Shown here: piece after piece, positions 18,728 through 27,999 of the stretch
How the letters are laid out: each line of letters starts with the position of its first letter
Position numbering within the stretch: position 1 is the stretch's first letter
From: Bacillus sp. RO1
GTDB lineage: Bacteria > Bacillota > Bacilli > Bacillales > Bacillaceae_I
Assembly: GCF_012524115.1 (NCBI RefSeq)
Contig: NZ_JAAZWB010000081.1
Location: forward strand, 124,001-188,000
Direction of reading: 5' to 3'
Length of the DNA: 64,000 bases
Translations under genes and position numbers: made by a program
Notes under the pieces: generated by a model
Databases searched by the model: none
What the model was told of the DNA's origin: nothing
What the model saw: only the letters and a program-made list of their open reading frames with translations

Positions 18728-19834
18728 TTGATAAGAATGAAAAAGGTAATGGTAGTTTTTGGGACAAGACCAGAGGCTATTAAAATGTGTCCTTTGGTAA
18801 AAGAATTGAAAACAAGAGAGAAGTTAGATACTATTGTTTGTGTAACGGGTCAGCATAGAGAAATGTTAACCCAAGTTCTAGACGCATTTAACGTTGTTCC
18901 GGATTATAATTTATCAGTAATGAAAGAAAAGCAGACGCTATTTGATGTAACAATTAATATTTTAGAAAAAATGAAATCAGTGCTTGAAGAAGTTAAGCCG
19001 GATGTAGTTTTAGTTCATGGCGATACCTCTACAACCTTCGTTACATCTTTAGCTTGTTTTTACTTGCAAATTCCTATTGGACATGTTGAAGCAGGACTAA
19101 GAACTTATAACATCCACTCTCCTTATCCTGAAGAATTCAATCGTCAAGCGGTAGGAATAGTATCAAAGTATAATTTTTCTCCAACCGAAATGTCCAAGGA
19201 GAACCTATTAAAAGAGGGCAAAGCTCCCTCATCTATTTATGTTACAGGTAATACGGCTATTGATGCACTTAATACTACAGTTAGAGAAGATTATTCTCAT
19301 GATCAAATTGAATGGGCATCGGATAGTAAACTCATTATGATTACTGCTCATAGAAGAGAAAATCTCGGTGAGCCGATGCGGAATATGTTTAAAGCAATTA
19401 AAAGAATTGTGGATGAATATCCAGATATAAAAGCAGTGTATCCAATCCATATGAATCCGATTGTCAGAGAAGCTGCTAATGAAATACTAGGAAATAATGA
19501 TAGAGTAAGAATAATTGAGCCATTAGAAGTGTTAGATTTTCACAATTTTCTCTCGAGGTCATATTTAATACTTACAGATAGTGGTGGAATTCAAGAAGAA
19601 GCACCGAGCCTAGGTAAGCCAGTTCTAGTTATGCGTGATACTACTGAGCGACCAGAAGGTATAGCTGCTGGAACATTAAAATTAGTAGGCACAGATGAAG
19701 AAAACATCTATAAGAATTTTAAATTACTCCTTGAAGATAATGAAGAATATGAAAAAATGAGTAAAGCAAGTAACCCTTATGGTGACGGATATGCAAGTAA
19801 AAGAATTGCTGATGTTCTGGAGGGAAAAATGTAA
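18728..19834 (+). CDS. wecB: UDP-N-acetylglucosamine 2-epimerase, non-hydrolysing (WecB/MnaA)
   Basis: Interconverts UDP-GlcNAc and UDP-ManNAc. The 368-residue GT-B-like protein opens with VMVVFGTRPEAIKM, with VHGDTSTTF, HVEAGLRTY and the C-terminal DSGGIQEEAPSLGKPVL. TTG 18728 is supported by AAAGGA seven bases upstream; ATG 18737 has no site of its own. It is the last gene of the locus before a strong terminator and suggests a ManNAc residue in the polymer. Confidence 0.93.
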   Translation: MIRMKKVMVVFGTRPEAIKMCPLVKELKTREKLDTIVCVTGQHREMLTQVLDAFNVVPDYNLSVMKEKQTLFDVTINILEKMKSVLEEVKPDVVLVHGDTSTTFVTSLACFYLQIPIGHVEAGLRTYNIHSPYPEEFNRQAVGIVSKYNFSPTEMSKENLLKEGKAPSSIYVTGNTAIDALNTTVREDYSHDQIEWASDSKLIMITAHRRENLGEPMRNMFKAIKRIVDEYPDIKAVYPIHMNPIVREAANEILGNNDRVRIIEPLEVLDFHNFLSRSYLILTDSGGIQEEAPSLGKPVLVMRDTTERPEGIAAGTLKLVGTDEENIYKNFKLLLEDNEEYEKMSKASNPYGDGYASKRIADVLEGKM

Positions 19835-19846
19835 TTAAACTTGAAG

Positions 19847-19880
19847 GCCCGCTGAGTAATGACTTGGCGGGCTTATTTGT
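19847..19880 (+). terminator. Terminator of the exopolysaccharide locus
   Basis: GCCCGC at 19847-19852 pairs with GCGGGC at 19867-19872, followed by TTATTTGT. Confidence 0.75.
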
Positions 19881-19895
19881 GTTGCTTATTTTTTC

Positions 19896-20498
19896 CTAGA
19901 AATGTAATTCCTCATAATCAGTTCCTCGTAAAATAATGATACTCGCCTCAATGTCTAAATGAATGGGTTTAAATTGAATATATTGCTCAGCTAGTACACG
20001 TCTATCCATAACTATCGAATATTTTGTAATCGGTTTATTGTAAACAGCAAGCCTTCCAAACCTTAGTAGAAGCTGTTGCCTTCCCATCCCCATTCCAGTT
20101 GGATACTTACTTACATCTCTCGTATAAAAGAAATCAATATGCCATATTTCCTTCCCTTTAGTTGCAACAATATCTCCTACAGAGCCATGACTGTGCCGTT
20201 CTATATTATATCCCTGTGAAATTAAGTTTGGGGTTATATATCTGATCGCTCTTTCCTCGAATTCTTTAATATGATCTAAATGTTGCGATCTATCCTCCTT
20301 TTTAATCACTTTCACTTCAAAAGCAGATTCTCCAGTATAATCTTTAGTCAAATCAGTAAAATATTCAGGTTTTACCTCTAATGCTTCTGATATGGCAAAA
20401 ATCTTATCATATGAAATATTTTTAATGCGTCCCGTTTCATACACCTGTATAGAAGATTTGCTGATGCCAGTTTTCTCGGCCAAATCTTGATATGTCAT
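19896..20498 (-). CDS. XRE-family regulator with unknown C-terminal domain, 5' end probably lost
   Basis: The 200 residues from ATG 20498 start in the middle of a helix-turn-helix (MTYQDLAEKTGISKSSIQVYE). The first helix is present upstream in the same frame (RRRLKERRLFLN, back to 20543), but a TAA at 20544-20546 precedes it. No ATG, GTG or TTG lies between, nor is there a ribosome binding site before 20498. The C-terminal domain (about 75-200) contains VGDIVATKGKEIWHIDFFYT and is unknown to me; it could be a nuclease-like or ligand domain. I judge this a gene with a damaged 5' end, unless a non-standard start is used. Confidence 0.55.
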   Translation of the reverse strand: MTYQDLAEKTGISKSSIQVYETGRIKNISYDKIFAISEALEVKPEYFTDLTKDYTGESAFEVKVIKKEDRSQHLDHIKEFEERAIRYITPNLISQGYNIERHSHGSVGDIVATKGKEIWHIDFFYTRDVSKYPTGMGMGRQQLLLRFGRLAVYNKPITKYSIVMDRRVLAEQYIQFKPIHLDIEASIIILRGTDYEELHF

Positions 20499-20639
20499 AT
20501 TTAAGAAGAGACGTCTTTCCTTTAAGCGTCTTCGTAGAGGTGCTTACACTAAAAAGCTTAGGGACGGACCTCTGCTTCCTCAGTATAAGCAAAGGGTCGA
20601 GTGAAAATTTCCTAGACCTTTTATAATAATAACGCTATC

Positions 20640-21146
20640 TTACCGAACCGGACGCCTTCTCCCATCCGTAATAAAACTATAACTAATCTTCTGCTCAGTA
20701 CAAAAGATAGAATAGATAACAGCAGCTTTATGAATCTGCTGCCTCATTGTTTGAGAAGATACTGAAACTTGCATTTCTGTGTAGTTATGGAATTTGAGGT
20801 AACAAGAAGTATGTTTCGTATGGATGACCTCTTTAATTTGGTGATACATGATTCATGCACATTGTGAATGATCAGGGGAGTGGGTGGGGAGGGCGATGAT
20901 GCCATACACCTCCGAGATAAGCACAGGAGTTTTTTGAATGAAGTTGGTCAACTTAGTGGCAGCATCACGTCTGCCATCAAAAGTGGCACCATATTTCACA
21001 CAACTCCTGCCCAATATCTCAGCAGGTCGTTCACTTGAATAGTAGACTCCCTCCATATCAATAATCTTCGTCTGATACTGAGGATGTACATGAGGCTCAA
21101 TGGCTATTGTACTCTTATTAATCATATAATCATTAACTATCTCCAT
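20640..21146 (-). pseudogene. comK: comK homologue interrupted by an in-frame TGA
   Basis: ComK is the competence master regulator that binds AT-boxes. The first 97 residues, starting at ATG 21146 with AAGGAGATGACAT upstream, include the ComK hallmarks ILGRSCVKYGATFDGRRDA and PTHSPDHSQCA. The frame then meets TGA at 20855-20853 and continues without shift as IMYHQIKEVIHTKHTSC to 20640. The TGA stands where ComK proteins have Trp (TGG) after the CxW-type motif, so one G-to-A change explains it. Read through, the protein would be about 168 residues; B. subtilis ComK has 192. Confidence 0.85.
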
Positions 21147-21211
21147 ATGTCATCTCCTTAAAGGGTGGATACCCTTATGTAATATGTAAATCTACATTCA
21201 AACGCTGAAAA

Positions 21212-21493
21212 CTAGTTATTTTCATCTCCATGTTTTTCTGGATTCTCATAGAAACCAGACTCCATCAATTCCTTATGCGTTTCATCAATTAACTTATCAA
21301 TACTTAATTGAGCACCAGTCCTTAACTTATACATCGTCATAAAATTAGGAACTCTTTTCCCATTTTCAAACCTTGTCAACGACTTCTGGCCAATATCTGC
21401 ATCCTCCTCCATCTGCTCCTGACCTACATCTAACAAATCCCTGTGACGCTTAAGAACTCTTCCAAAAACTTTTATAACAACCTTCTCATCCAA
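21212..21493 (-). CDS. Short XRE-like helix-turn-helix protein
   Basis: I place the start at TTG 21493, giving MDEKVVIKVFGRVLKRHRD, with AAAGGGG about ten bases upstream. The 93 residues hold one helix-turn-helix (about 10-65: QEQMEEDADIGQKSLTRFENG) followed by a helical tail. It resembles transition-state or phage-type small regulators, with no ligand domain. It lies directly upstream of the broken comK in the same orientation. Confidence 0.6.
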   Translation of the reverse strand: MDEKVVIKVFGRVLKRHRDLLDVGQEQMEEDADIGQKSLTRFENGKRVPNFMTMYKLRTGAQLSIDKLIDETHKELMESGFYENPEKHGDENN

Positions 21494-21890
21494 TTGGTCA
21501 CAGCCCCTTTTTAAACCAATTATCGATGTCGAATAATGACAACAACACCGCCAACAAGGCACCTTTTGGGATAAGAAGGAAATATGTCTTTGGATTTGAG
21601 GGGATATGTTTGTAAAACAATTTTACATAATTGAATTAGGGATCCATATGGAACCTGAAAGGTTGAATACACGCACTTAAGTAAGCTTTTCATGGGGTAA
21701 CATTGGCACGCACGAAAGAGAACAAAAACTTGATTGCCCTTCAAATGTAGAACTCAAGTAGTAAAAAAGTAGTGAGTTTATATGGATATTTATTACTATA
21801 TAACCTATGATTGGGTTATGCAGTTGAGGAACCTAATTCGTTCAACATTCATCAGAGGCTGCTAAGATTATTAATCAAGGAGTGTAGAAA
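21494..21890. other. Gene-less stretch
   Basis: No gene is convincing here on either strand. A possible long divergent promoter region separates the small regulator from the zinc-ribbon protein. Confidence 0.4.
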
Positions 21891-22469
21891 TTGTCGCTAA
21901 ATCATTGTACAAATTGCAATCATCCATTCTCAGAAGGACAAAAATATTGCGGGAATTGTGGAGTGGGATTACTAGAACAGAAAAGTGAATCTAATAAGAC
22001 AGTAGACTATTATGTTAGTCCAAAGTCGCCAATCCTATCTACTTTTCAAGGATTACTTAAGAAAAAACAAAATATAACTATTATTGGAATAGTGTTAATT
22101 GCTCTTTTAGTTCTTTCATTTATTCCTGGAAAAAACACACCCTCAGATGTAGCAGAAGAGTTTATTATCCTTACACAAACCGGAGAATATGAAAGCGCGG
22201 AAGCATTATGGTCACAGGATGGGATAGATTACATGCTCTCACAATTGATGGGAGATGAAAGATGGATCGTACAAAGCATGAGAAACTTTACTCACCGAAC
22301 CGACGGTGACTTGATTGAATATGAAATTACGGATGAAGAAGAAATGGAAGAAGGTATGAAGGTAGTATACGCCAATTTTGAATTTTCCAATGGAAGAAGA
22401 GAGACCGCAGAACTTGCCATGGTTAACGAAGACGGAGAGTGGAAGGTATTTGCTTTTAATAGTTATTAA
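21891..22469 (+). CDS. Zinc-ribbon membrane protein with extracytoplasmic NTF2-like domain
   Basis: 192 residues. The N terminus has a double CxxC zinc ribbon (CTNCNHPFSEGQKYCGNCG, about 6-24). It is followed by a linker, one membrane helix (about 60-80) and an outer domain. The outer domain has the DUF4878-like pattern ending NEDGEWKVFAFNSY. Such proteins are frequent in Bacillus; the role is unknown and may be envelope sensing. TTG 21891 is supported by AAGGAG seven bases upstream. A shared terminator follows. Confidence 0.72.
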   Translation: MSLNHCTNCNHPFSEGQKYCGNCGVGLLEQKSESNKTVDYYVSPKSPILSTFQGLLKKKQNITIIGIVLIALLVLSFIPGKNTPSDVAEEFIILTQTGEYESAEALWSQDGIDYMLSQLMGDERWIVQSMRNFTHRTDGDLIEYEITDEEEMEEGMKVVYANFEFSNGRRETAELAMVNEDGEWKVFAFNSY

Positions 22470-22560
22470 AGTTGCTTGATAGAGTGATAGATTGATTTGC
22501 AGTATTTTACCGTAATCCTTTCATTCTAAATTGATCTGCTGCAGTCCACCAAATCTAAAA

Positions 22561-22592
22561 AACCCAAGCCACAAAAATGGCTTGGGTTTTAA
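22561..22592. terminator. Bidirectional terminator
   Basis: AACCCAAGCC at 22561-22570 pairs with GGCTTGGGTT at 22579-22588. T and A runs lie on the two sides, and it sits between convergent genes. Confidence 0.85.
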
Positions 22593-22599
22593 AGCTATA

Positions 22600-22896
22600 T
22601 CACGCATTACTTCTCCATTTGTTACTAAAATCCAATACAAGCGCCATTATAATGGAAATAACGAACACCACAGATAAAAAAATAATACCTAAAATGTCAT
22701 ATATTCCAGAAAGTGCTTGGGCATATAGATTTAGTTTCAGTTTAACATAGAGGAATAGAATCCCTATTGCAGACGTTATTGCGGGAACATATAAGCTTAT
22801 TTTCGGATACTTTTTCTTCCCAACAAAATAAATGAAATAAGATACTAAAATGGTTAGACTAACTACAATAAATAAACTTAAAAAGGCATCCATCAT
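22600..22896 (-). CDS. Small membrane protein with three helices
   Basis: About 98 residues with three predicted membrane helices (about 4-26, 36-55 and 65-90) and no catalytic motif. The pattern resembles YesK-type small membrane proteins, but I cannot assign it firmly. Start ATG 22896 is preferred because AAAGGA lies five bases upstream; ATG 22902 overlaps that site. It is downstream of the secreted protease gene on the same strand. Confidence 0.55.
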   Translation of the reverse strand: MMDAFLSLFIVVSLTILVSYFIYFVGKKKYPKISLYVPAITSAIGILFLYVKLKLNLYAQALSGIYDILGIIFLSVVFVISIIMALVLDFSNKWRSNA

Positions 22897-22939
22897 ATCC
22901 ATCCTTTTAATAGAAAATGAATTTCATTAAATCATTTTA

Positions 22940-24178
22940 TTATGGATATATTCTGGTAATACTTCCACAGCATGAGAATGCATTTTTGTCTATATATCTA
23001 GTTGAAGTTGTCCAGTTATCCCTAACTTGTATTAAATTTACATCAGATCTACCACTTTTACCATAGGATAAATAACCTATTGCCGTCACCGTATGATTTT
23101 TATAGTAACCATTCGCCATATTGATTAAATATGGGCGATTATTATCACTTTCTCGCTTGAAGTCCGACCATGACCATACATATAACGAACTGCTATTACC
23201 ACTTGTATAACCATATTTCGCCCAAACCTCTTTAGCTATGGTTGAAATTTTCGTAGGAGGTGTTCCTCCAGAATCTTTATATCCGTGCTTAAGTGCAATG
23301 GTTCTCACATCGTTATAGATGGTAGTTACGTTGGAAGGAATACGAGAATACCCAACACTTTGATAATGCTTAAACACTGCTGTTAAAGATGTTATCGTGC
23401 AGTTATCAGGTCCACCTGTAAAATTGCTTTGCAATAATGCGGGGACATAACTGACGTATTTTGAACTTTTCAGGCTCCATCCCGTCCCATATCTATCTGT
23501 TACATAATCATAAGGAGCTGTAATACCCGCATAAGAACCATCTGCAGAAGACAATTGCCCTTTGTATCCTAACATCCATTCATCAATATCAAACTTAAAC
23601 TTCTTTACCTTTTCTTTTATTAGTTTCTTTTCATTGCCACTTTCATTCTCTCTACTCTTTTCTTTTTCTACCTTAATCTGTGAGAATTTCTCCTTTATTC
23701 TTTCCTTTTCCACTTCTACAGCTTCATATTCGAAGTAGCGGTTATTTTTGGATACAAAGTATTCAAGCCCATCCGTGTAATAAACCTTATCAAAATCTTC
23801 TCCGACATTTTCATAATATAATGGTCTTTCGGTATATGAAAATTCATGAATGACATACTCATCTTCATCTCCAAGATAGATGGTTACGTATCCATTATTT
23901 AGATTACCTAATGTAGCAAGTTCAAAAGTTAATCCAATCACATTCTCCGTTTCATCATGCAGTTTTACTATTTTGCTAATCCTGGTATCTTGGGACCAAC
24001 CCGTACCCTCATTCGTTTGAAGATCATTGGCAATGAATTCAATTAAAAATAACCCAGCTTGATTTTCCAATGTACGATCATTGGTATTAAAAGCTTTTAC
24101 TACATCTGCATGTAGAGATAACATGCCCAATAACACCACAAGACTTAAAAACATTCCCATCTTTTTTCTACTTAGCAT
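22940..24178 (-). CDS. Secreted papain-like (C39-like/C10-like) cysteine protease
   Basis: 412 residues with a signal peptide (about 1-29), an N-terminal domain (30-155), a very charged Lys/Glu linker (about 156-195) and a C-terminal peptidase domain. Cys260 in GGPDNCTITSLTAVFKHY, His362 in NHTVTAIGY and Asn388 in VRDNW form the expected Cys-His-Asn set of papain-like enzymes of the streptopain/Peptidase_C39_2 type. The N-terminal part may be a propeptide or inhibitory domain. AAAGGAG precedes the ATG. It stands alone, with no transporter nearby, so it is not a bacteriocin-processing protease. Confidence 0.78.
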   Translation of the reverse strand: MLSRKKMGMFLSLVVLLGMLSLHADVVKAFNTNDRTLENQAGLFLIEFIANDLQTNEGTGWSQDTRISKIVKLHDETENVIGLTFELATLGNLNNGYVTIYLGDEDEYVIHEFSYTERPLYYENVGEDFDKVYYTDGLEYFVSKNNRYFEYEAVEVEKERIKEKFSQIKVEKEKSRENESGNEKKLIKEKVKKFKFDIDEWMLGYKGQLSSADGSYAGITAPYDYVTDRYGTGWSLKSSKYVSYVPALLQSNFTGGPDNCTITSLTAVFKHYQSVGYSRIPSNVTTIYNDVRTIALKHGYKDSGGTPPTKISTIAKEVWAKYGYTSGNSSSLYVWSWSDFKRESDNNRPYLINMANGYYKNHTVTAIGYLSYGKSGRSDVNLIQVRDNWTTSTRYIDKNAFSCCGSITRIYP

Positions 24179-24474
24179 TATTCTACTCCTTTAATCTTCA
24201 AATTAAAGAACCGGCCAGTACTTTAAGACTATTATGCTAGTATTTTAGACACAAATCTACGGATATTCCTAGAAGAATATTCCAAAAATGCCAATTAGTT
24301 CTCCAAAACCTCACAAAAAATAATTCCCCCACCCTCTACCATTCTCCCAAAATCTAACTATAATTAAAATTAAAGGAATACTTTGGCTCCAAACATACAG
24401 AAGATAGGGAGACCCCTTAATGCTGGATAAGTAGAGCAAAATAGTCCATTAAATAAGGTAACGGGGGAGAAAGA

Positions 24475-27400
24475 ATGGCAAGAGGATGGAAGAGTTTTTT
24501 GTTTTTTCTAGTAATGCTGCTAATGGTAGCTGGGGGAATGCCTGCTTATCAAGCTACCGCCAATGAAGGTATTCTTACAGAAGTTCCTGAGGGATACATA
24601 GGGATTTACACGGTAGAAGACTTAAACGATATTAGATCTAATCTAACTGGCAAGTACATCTTAATGGAGGACCTCGATCTGACGGCTGCGACAGCCGAAG
24701 GGGGAGAGTTTTACCGCGATGGTGCTGGCTGGGAACCGATTGGTACCGACCCCGAGCCTTTCAGGGGTATTTTTGACGGAAACGGGTACAGCATTAAAGG
24801 GTTGAAGGCACACCCAAAAGCAACAAATAGCTACACCTATGCAGGCCTGTTCGGCTATACGTTTTATGCTGAAATGAGAAATATTAATTTAGAGAATGTG
24901 GATATACTAGCAACCAATACATCGACGATAAGCAATAGCTCCTATGCTTTTGCAGGAGGACTGGCAGCATATGCCCATAATGTCAAAATCGAAAATGTAA
25001 CAGTTTCTGGGAACGTTGATGGGCAGTCCCAATATTACGGCATATCCGGAGGCGTTGTCGGAGTAGTATATACAGATTCCTCATATACGGAATCTACGCT
25101 TCTTAACGTTACCAACCAAGCAACAGTCAAGGCGAAAAGTGATGCAGGTGGAATCGCCGGCGATACTCTTTCAACACGCATCACAAATGCAACCAATAAA
25201 GGGGCCGTCCAAGGAGAGCGCCGTATAGGTGGGATTGTGGGATCCGCAAGAACCCAAACCTATATGGAGGACGTAACCAACCATGGCGCTATTACCATTA
25301 CAGGCTCTGGCACAGGTGGGGGCATCAGTGGAACCCTGCACGTTTTTTCCTATATCAAAAACGCCTTAAATGATGGAGATGTGACAAGCAGCTCCCCATC
25401 CGTCAGAACCGGTGGGATAACCGGGACGTTGAATAATGTCACCATCATGGACAGCCAGAACAAGGGAAAGGTGACCAACACGGGGGAAAACTCCGATGGT
25501 GGAGGGATAGCTGGTTACAGCTACAACCGATCTACTATTACGAGAGTTTCTAATGCTGGTGAAGTCCAATCAACCTCCAATGCCGGTGGGATCATCGGGT
25601 CCAGCAACTCCACTAACATAACGGAAACCTATAACGCTGCAAAGGTAGGGGGCGCGTCCTTTAGTGGAGGAATTGCAGGCTATCTGAATGATTCCACGGT
25701 AAAAAATAGCTTCAACTATGAATCTATCAGCGCACTGAATGGTGCAGGTGGAATAGTTGGCCGCGGTACTTCTGCTACAACCATCATGAACAGCTATAAC
25801 ATAGGGTCAGTCCAAGCTTCATCCACTGTCGGCGGAATTGCCGGCGAATTTAACGGAGCGATAAGCGATTCCTATTTTATTGACAATATTGCCGATGGTG
25901 TCGGAACCGGTTCGGAAGTGGAAGGGGCCAGAAAGACCAACCAAGAGCTGCAGGATATCTCTACCTATCCAAACTTTGATTTTACGGATACATGGAAAAT
26001 AGGAACACACGCTAGCTATAAGTACCCAGAGCTAGTACGTGTCACTTTTGAAGGGGAAGAAAAGCTTAACTATCTAAAACTGATCACTCCTCCTGATAAA
26101 ACGACATACCTACAAGGGGAGCAATTAAATCTTTCGGGCACCACCCTGCACGCCATAACGAACCATGGCAAGGAGTCGAATATTCCTCTCACACCCGAAA
26201 TGACAAGTGGATTCCAACCTGATACACCTGGAACCCAAACGGTTACCATTACCTATGAAGGCATGACAACCAGCTTTTCCGTAAATGTAATCGCAACCTA
26301 TAACGTAACGTTCAAAGATTGGGATGGTACCATCCTAAAAGAAGAAGTTGTACAAACGGGGAAAGCTGCAACCGCACCGCCACAACCGGAAAGGGCAGGA
26401 TACAAGTTCATTGGTTGGGATCAAGATTTTTCAACCATCACTTCACACACAACCATAGCGGCAAACTATATAAAAATACCGGATACACCTGCCAATGTGA
26501 AGGTGACGGTAGTGGATTTTGATAAAATAACCGTAACGTTCGATAAAGTAAATGAAGCGCACGGATACGAGGTGTATATTGGGGAAACCCCTGATGACTT
26601 CTCTACTTTTCTAGTGGATCCGAGCTTAAGTAAAAAAGAATTCGACGGACTTGCTCCAGACAAAACCTATTACTTCTATGTTCGCAGCTATCTACAGAAT
26701 GGACAGGACAGAGTATATAGTGCTCCTACCACACAATACAGCGGGCAGACCGCACTAAAAACAATTAGCACCCTGCAAACCGAAGCAACAACCTATAATA
26801 AAATTAAGCTGAGCTGGAATCAAGTGGACAGTGCTCACGGCTACCGGGTTTACCGTTCCACATCGGAAAATGGAGCCTATAGTAGGGTCGCAACCATCTC
26901 AAGCAACAGCACGTTGGAATACACGAATACCGGGCTTTTAACGGGAAAAACCTACTATTACAAGGTGCGCACCTATCGTGTCGAGGGTGACAAAACAATC
27001 TTCGGGGCATACTCAGAAGTAAAGAGTGAGAAAACATCACTGGGGAAGGTTGACGGACTTAGTGTAGCCTCCGCAGACTACAACAAGTTAAAGGCCAGCT
27101 GGAATCAGGTAAGCGGTGCCAGCGGGTACGAAATCTACCGTGCTACAAGCAAAACAGGTAGCTACTATAAAGTAGGTACCGTCACAAGCGGTAGTACCAA
27201 GACCTTTACCAATTCCGTACAAAAAACCGGAAAGAATTACTACTACAAAGTCCGTGCCTACCGCATGGTAAATGACCAAAAAGTCTACGGATCCTTTTCC
27301 GATATCAAAAGCGGCAAAACCATATTAGCAGTTCCTGCAAGCTTCAATGTCGTGAAGAAAAACAACACAACCGCTACCCTAACCTGGAACAAAGTATCCG

Positions 27401-27606
27401 GTGCATCTGGCTATCGGATTTATCGCTCCACATCCAAGACAGGAACCTATACGAGAGTCGCAAGCATCACAAGCGGAAACACCGTCAAATATGATAATAC
27501 CAATCTCGTAAAAGGCAAAACCTACTACTACAAAATTCGCGCCTACAGAGTCGTAGACGGAAACAATGTCTATAGTGCATATAGTGAACCAGTTCGGTTG
27601 AATTGA
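24475..27606 (+). CDS. Large secreted GLUG / Big_3 / InlB B-repeat / fibronectin III protein
   Basis: 1043 residues with a signal peptide (about 1-29). Next comes a beta-helix-like region with many GGIAG-type GLUG motifs (about 35-500). It is followed by a bacterial Ig-like domain (about 520-600), an InlB B-repeat (VTFKDWDGTILKEE to GYKFIGWDQDF, about 605-660) and four fibronectin III repeats to the C terminus. The last three FN3 repeats share WN(Q/K)V and GY.(V/I)YR(S/A)T. There is no LPXTG or SLH motif, so it is probably released or bound non-covalently to the wall. A role in adhesion or glycan binding is an inference. GGGGGAG precedes ATG 24475. Confidence 0.85.
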   Translation: MARGWKSFLFFLVMLLMVAGGMPAYQATANEGILTEVPEGYIGIYTVEDLNDIRSNLTGKYILMEDLDLTAATAEGGEFYRDGAGWEPIGTDPEPFRGIFDGNGYSIKGLKAHPKATNSYTYAGLFGYTFYAEMRNINLENVDILATNTSTISNSSYAFAGGLAAYAHNVKIENVTVSGNVDGQSQYYGISGGVVGVVYTDSSYTESTLLNVTNQATVKAKSDAGGIAGDTLSTRITNATNKGAVQGERRIGGIVGSARTQTYMEDVTNHGAITITGSGTGGGISGTLHVFSYIKNALNDGDVTSSSPSVRTGGITGTLNNVTIMDSQNKGKVTNTGENSDGGGIAGYSYNRSTITRVSNAGEVQSTSNAGGIIGSSNSTNITETYNAAKVGGASFSGGIAGYLNDSTVKNSFNYESISALNGAGGIVGRGTSATTIMNSYNIGSVQASSTVGGIAGEFNGAISDSYFIDNIADGVGTGSEVEGARKTNQELQDISTYPNFDFTDTWKIGTHASYKYPELVRVTFEGEEKLNYLKLITPPDKTTYLQGEQLNLSGTTLHAITNHGKESNIPLTPEMTSGFQPDTPGTQTVTITYEGMTTSFSVNVIATYNVTFKDWDGTILKEEVVQTGKAATAPPQPERAGYKFIGWDQDFSTITSHTTIAANYIKIPDTPANVKVTVVDFDKITVTFDKVNEAHGYEVYIGETPDDFSTFLVDPSLSKKEFDGLAPDKTYYFYVRSYLQNGQDRVYSAPTTQYSGQTALKTISTLQTEATTYNKIKLSWNQVDSAHGYRVYRSTSENGAYSRVATISSNSTLEYTNTGLLTGKTYYYKVRTYRVEGDKTIFGAYSEVKSEKTSLGKVDGLSVASADYNKLKASWNQVSGASGYEIYRATSKTGSYYKVGTVTSGSTKTFTNSVQKTGKNYYYKVRAYRMVNDQKVYGSFSDIKSGKTILAVPASFNVVKKNNTTATLTWNKVSGASGYRIYRSTSKTGTYTRVASITSGNTVKYDNTNLVKGKTYYYKIRAYRVVDGNNVYSAYSEPVRLN

Positions 27607-27647
27607 GAGTGGGTGTTCAACACATTAGAATGTAAAAATGTAAAAGC

Positions 27648-27966
27648 AAAGGGCTGGGACAAAAGTTTTTTAATCTAAATGAGACCCGAACTAATTTGAA
27701 ATCTCAAATTAGTTCGGGTCTGTTTTCGTTTAAAAGATACATTTAGTTTTTTGGTTGCACCAGCTGTTGATTGGAGCAAAAGGCGAAGACTCCTGAGGGA
27801 GATAGCGGTAGCTTGAGACCCCGCAGCGGAGCGAAGAGGCTCAAGCACCGCCCCTAGGAAAGCGAGGCCATTTGTGGAAATCAACAGCGGTATTTAGAGT
27901 CGATACCTATGATAACTATATTGTTCGTCTTTTATTAAGGTTTTTTATTTTTGTCCCAGGCTCTTT
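27648..27966. mobile_element. MITE-like dispersed Bacillaceae repeat
   Basis: The ends are inverted: GGGCTGGGACAAAA at 27651-27664 against TTTTTGTCCCAG near 27946-27959. Inside is a perfect 17-bp hairpin (27683-27720). A block around 27760-27890 (TTGATTGGAGCAAAAGGCG, then GACTCCTGAGGGAG, GAGACCCCGCAGCG and AATCAACAGC) follows. I recognise this block as a repeat found between genes in many Bacillaceae. No gene is inside, so any transposition would need a transposase from elsewhere. Confidence 0.65.
27683..27733 (+). terminator. Perfect 17-bp hairpin inside the repeat
   Basis: Bases 27683-27699 (GACCCGAACTAATTTGA) pair with 27704-27720 across a four-base AATC loop; TGTTTTCGTTT follows. It could terminate transcription from the large secreted protein gene. 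Confidence 0.6.
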
Positions 27967-27999
27967 TATGATTATATTTTTCTTCAATAATTATTTTTA

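Noticed and set aside
20640-20849. A separate 69-residue gene
   Set aside because: It is in frame with, and directly follows, the TGA of the comK homologue and matches the ComK C-terminal part.
19896-22902. Prophage or defence island
   Set aside because: Two small XRE proteins are the only hint. No integrase, terminase, nuclease pair or attachment-site duplication was found.
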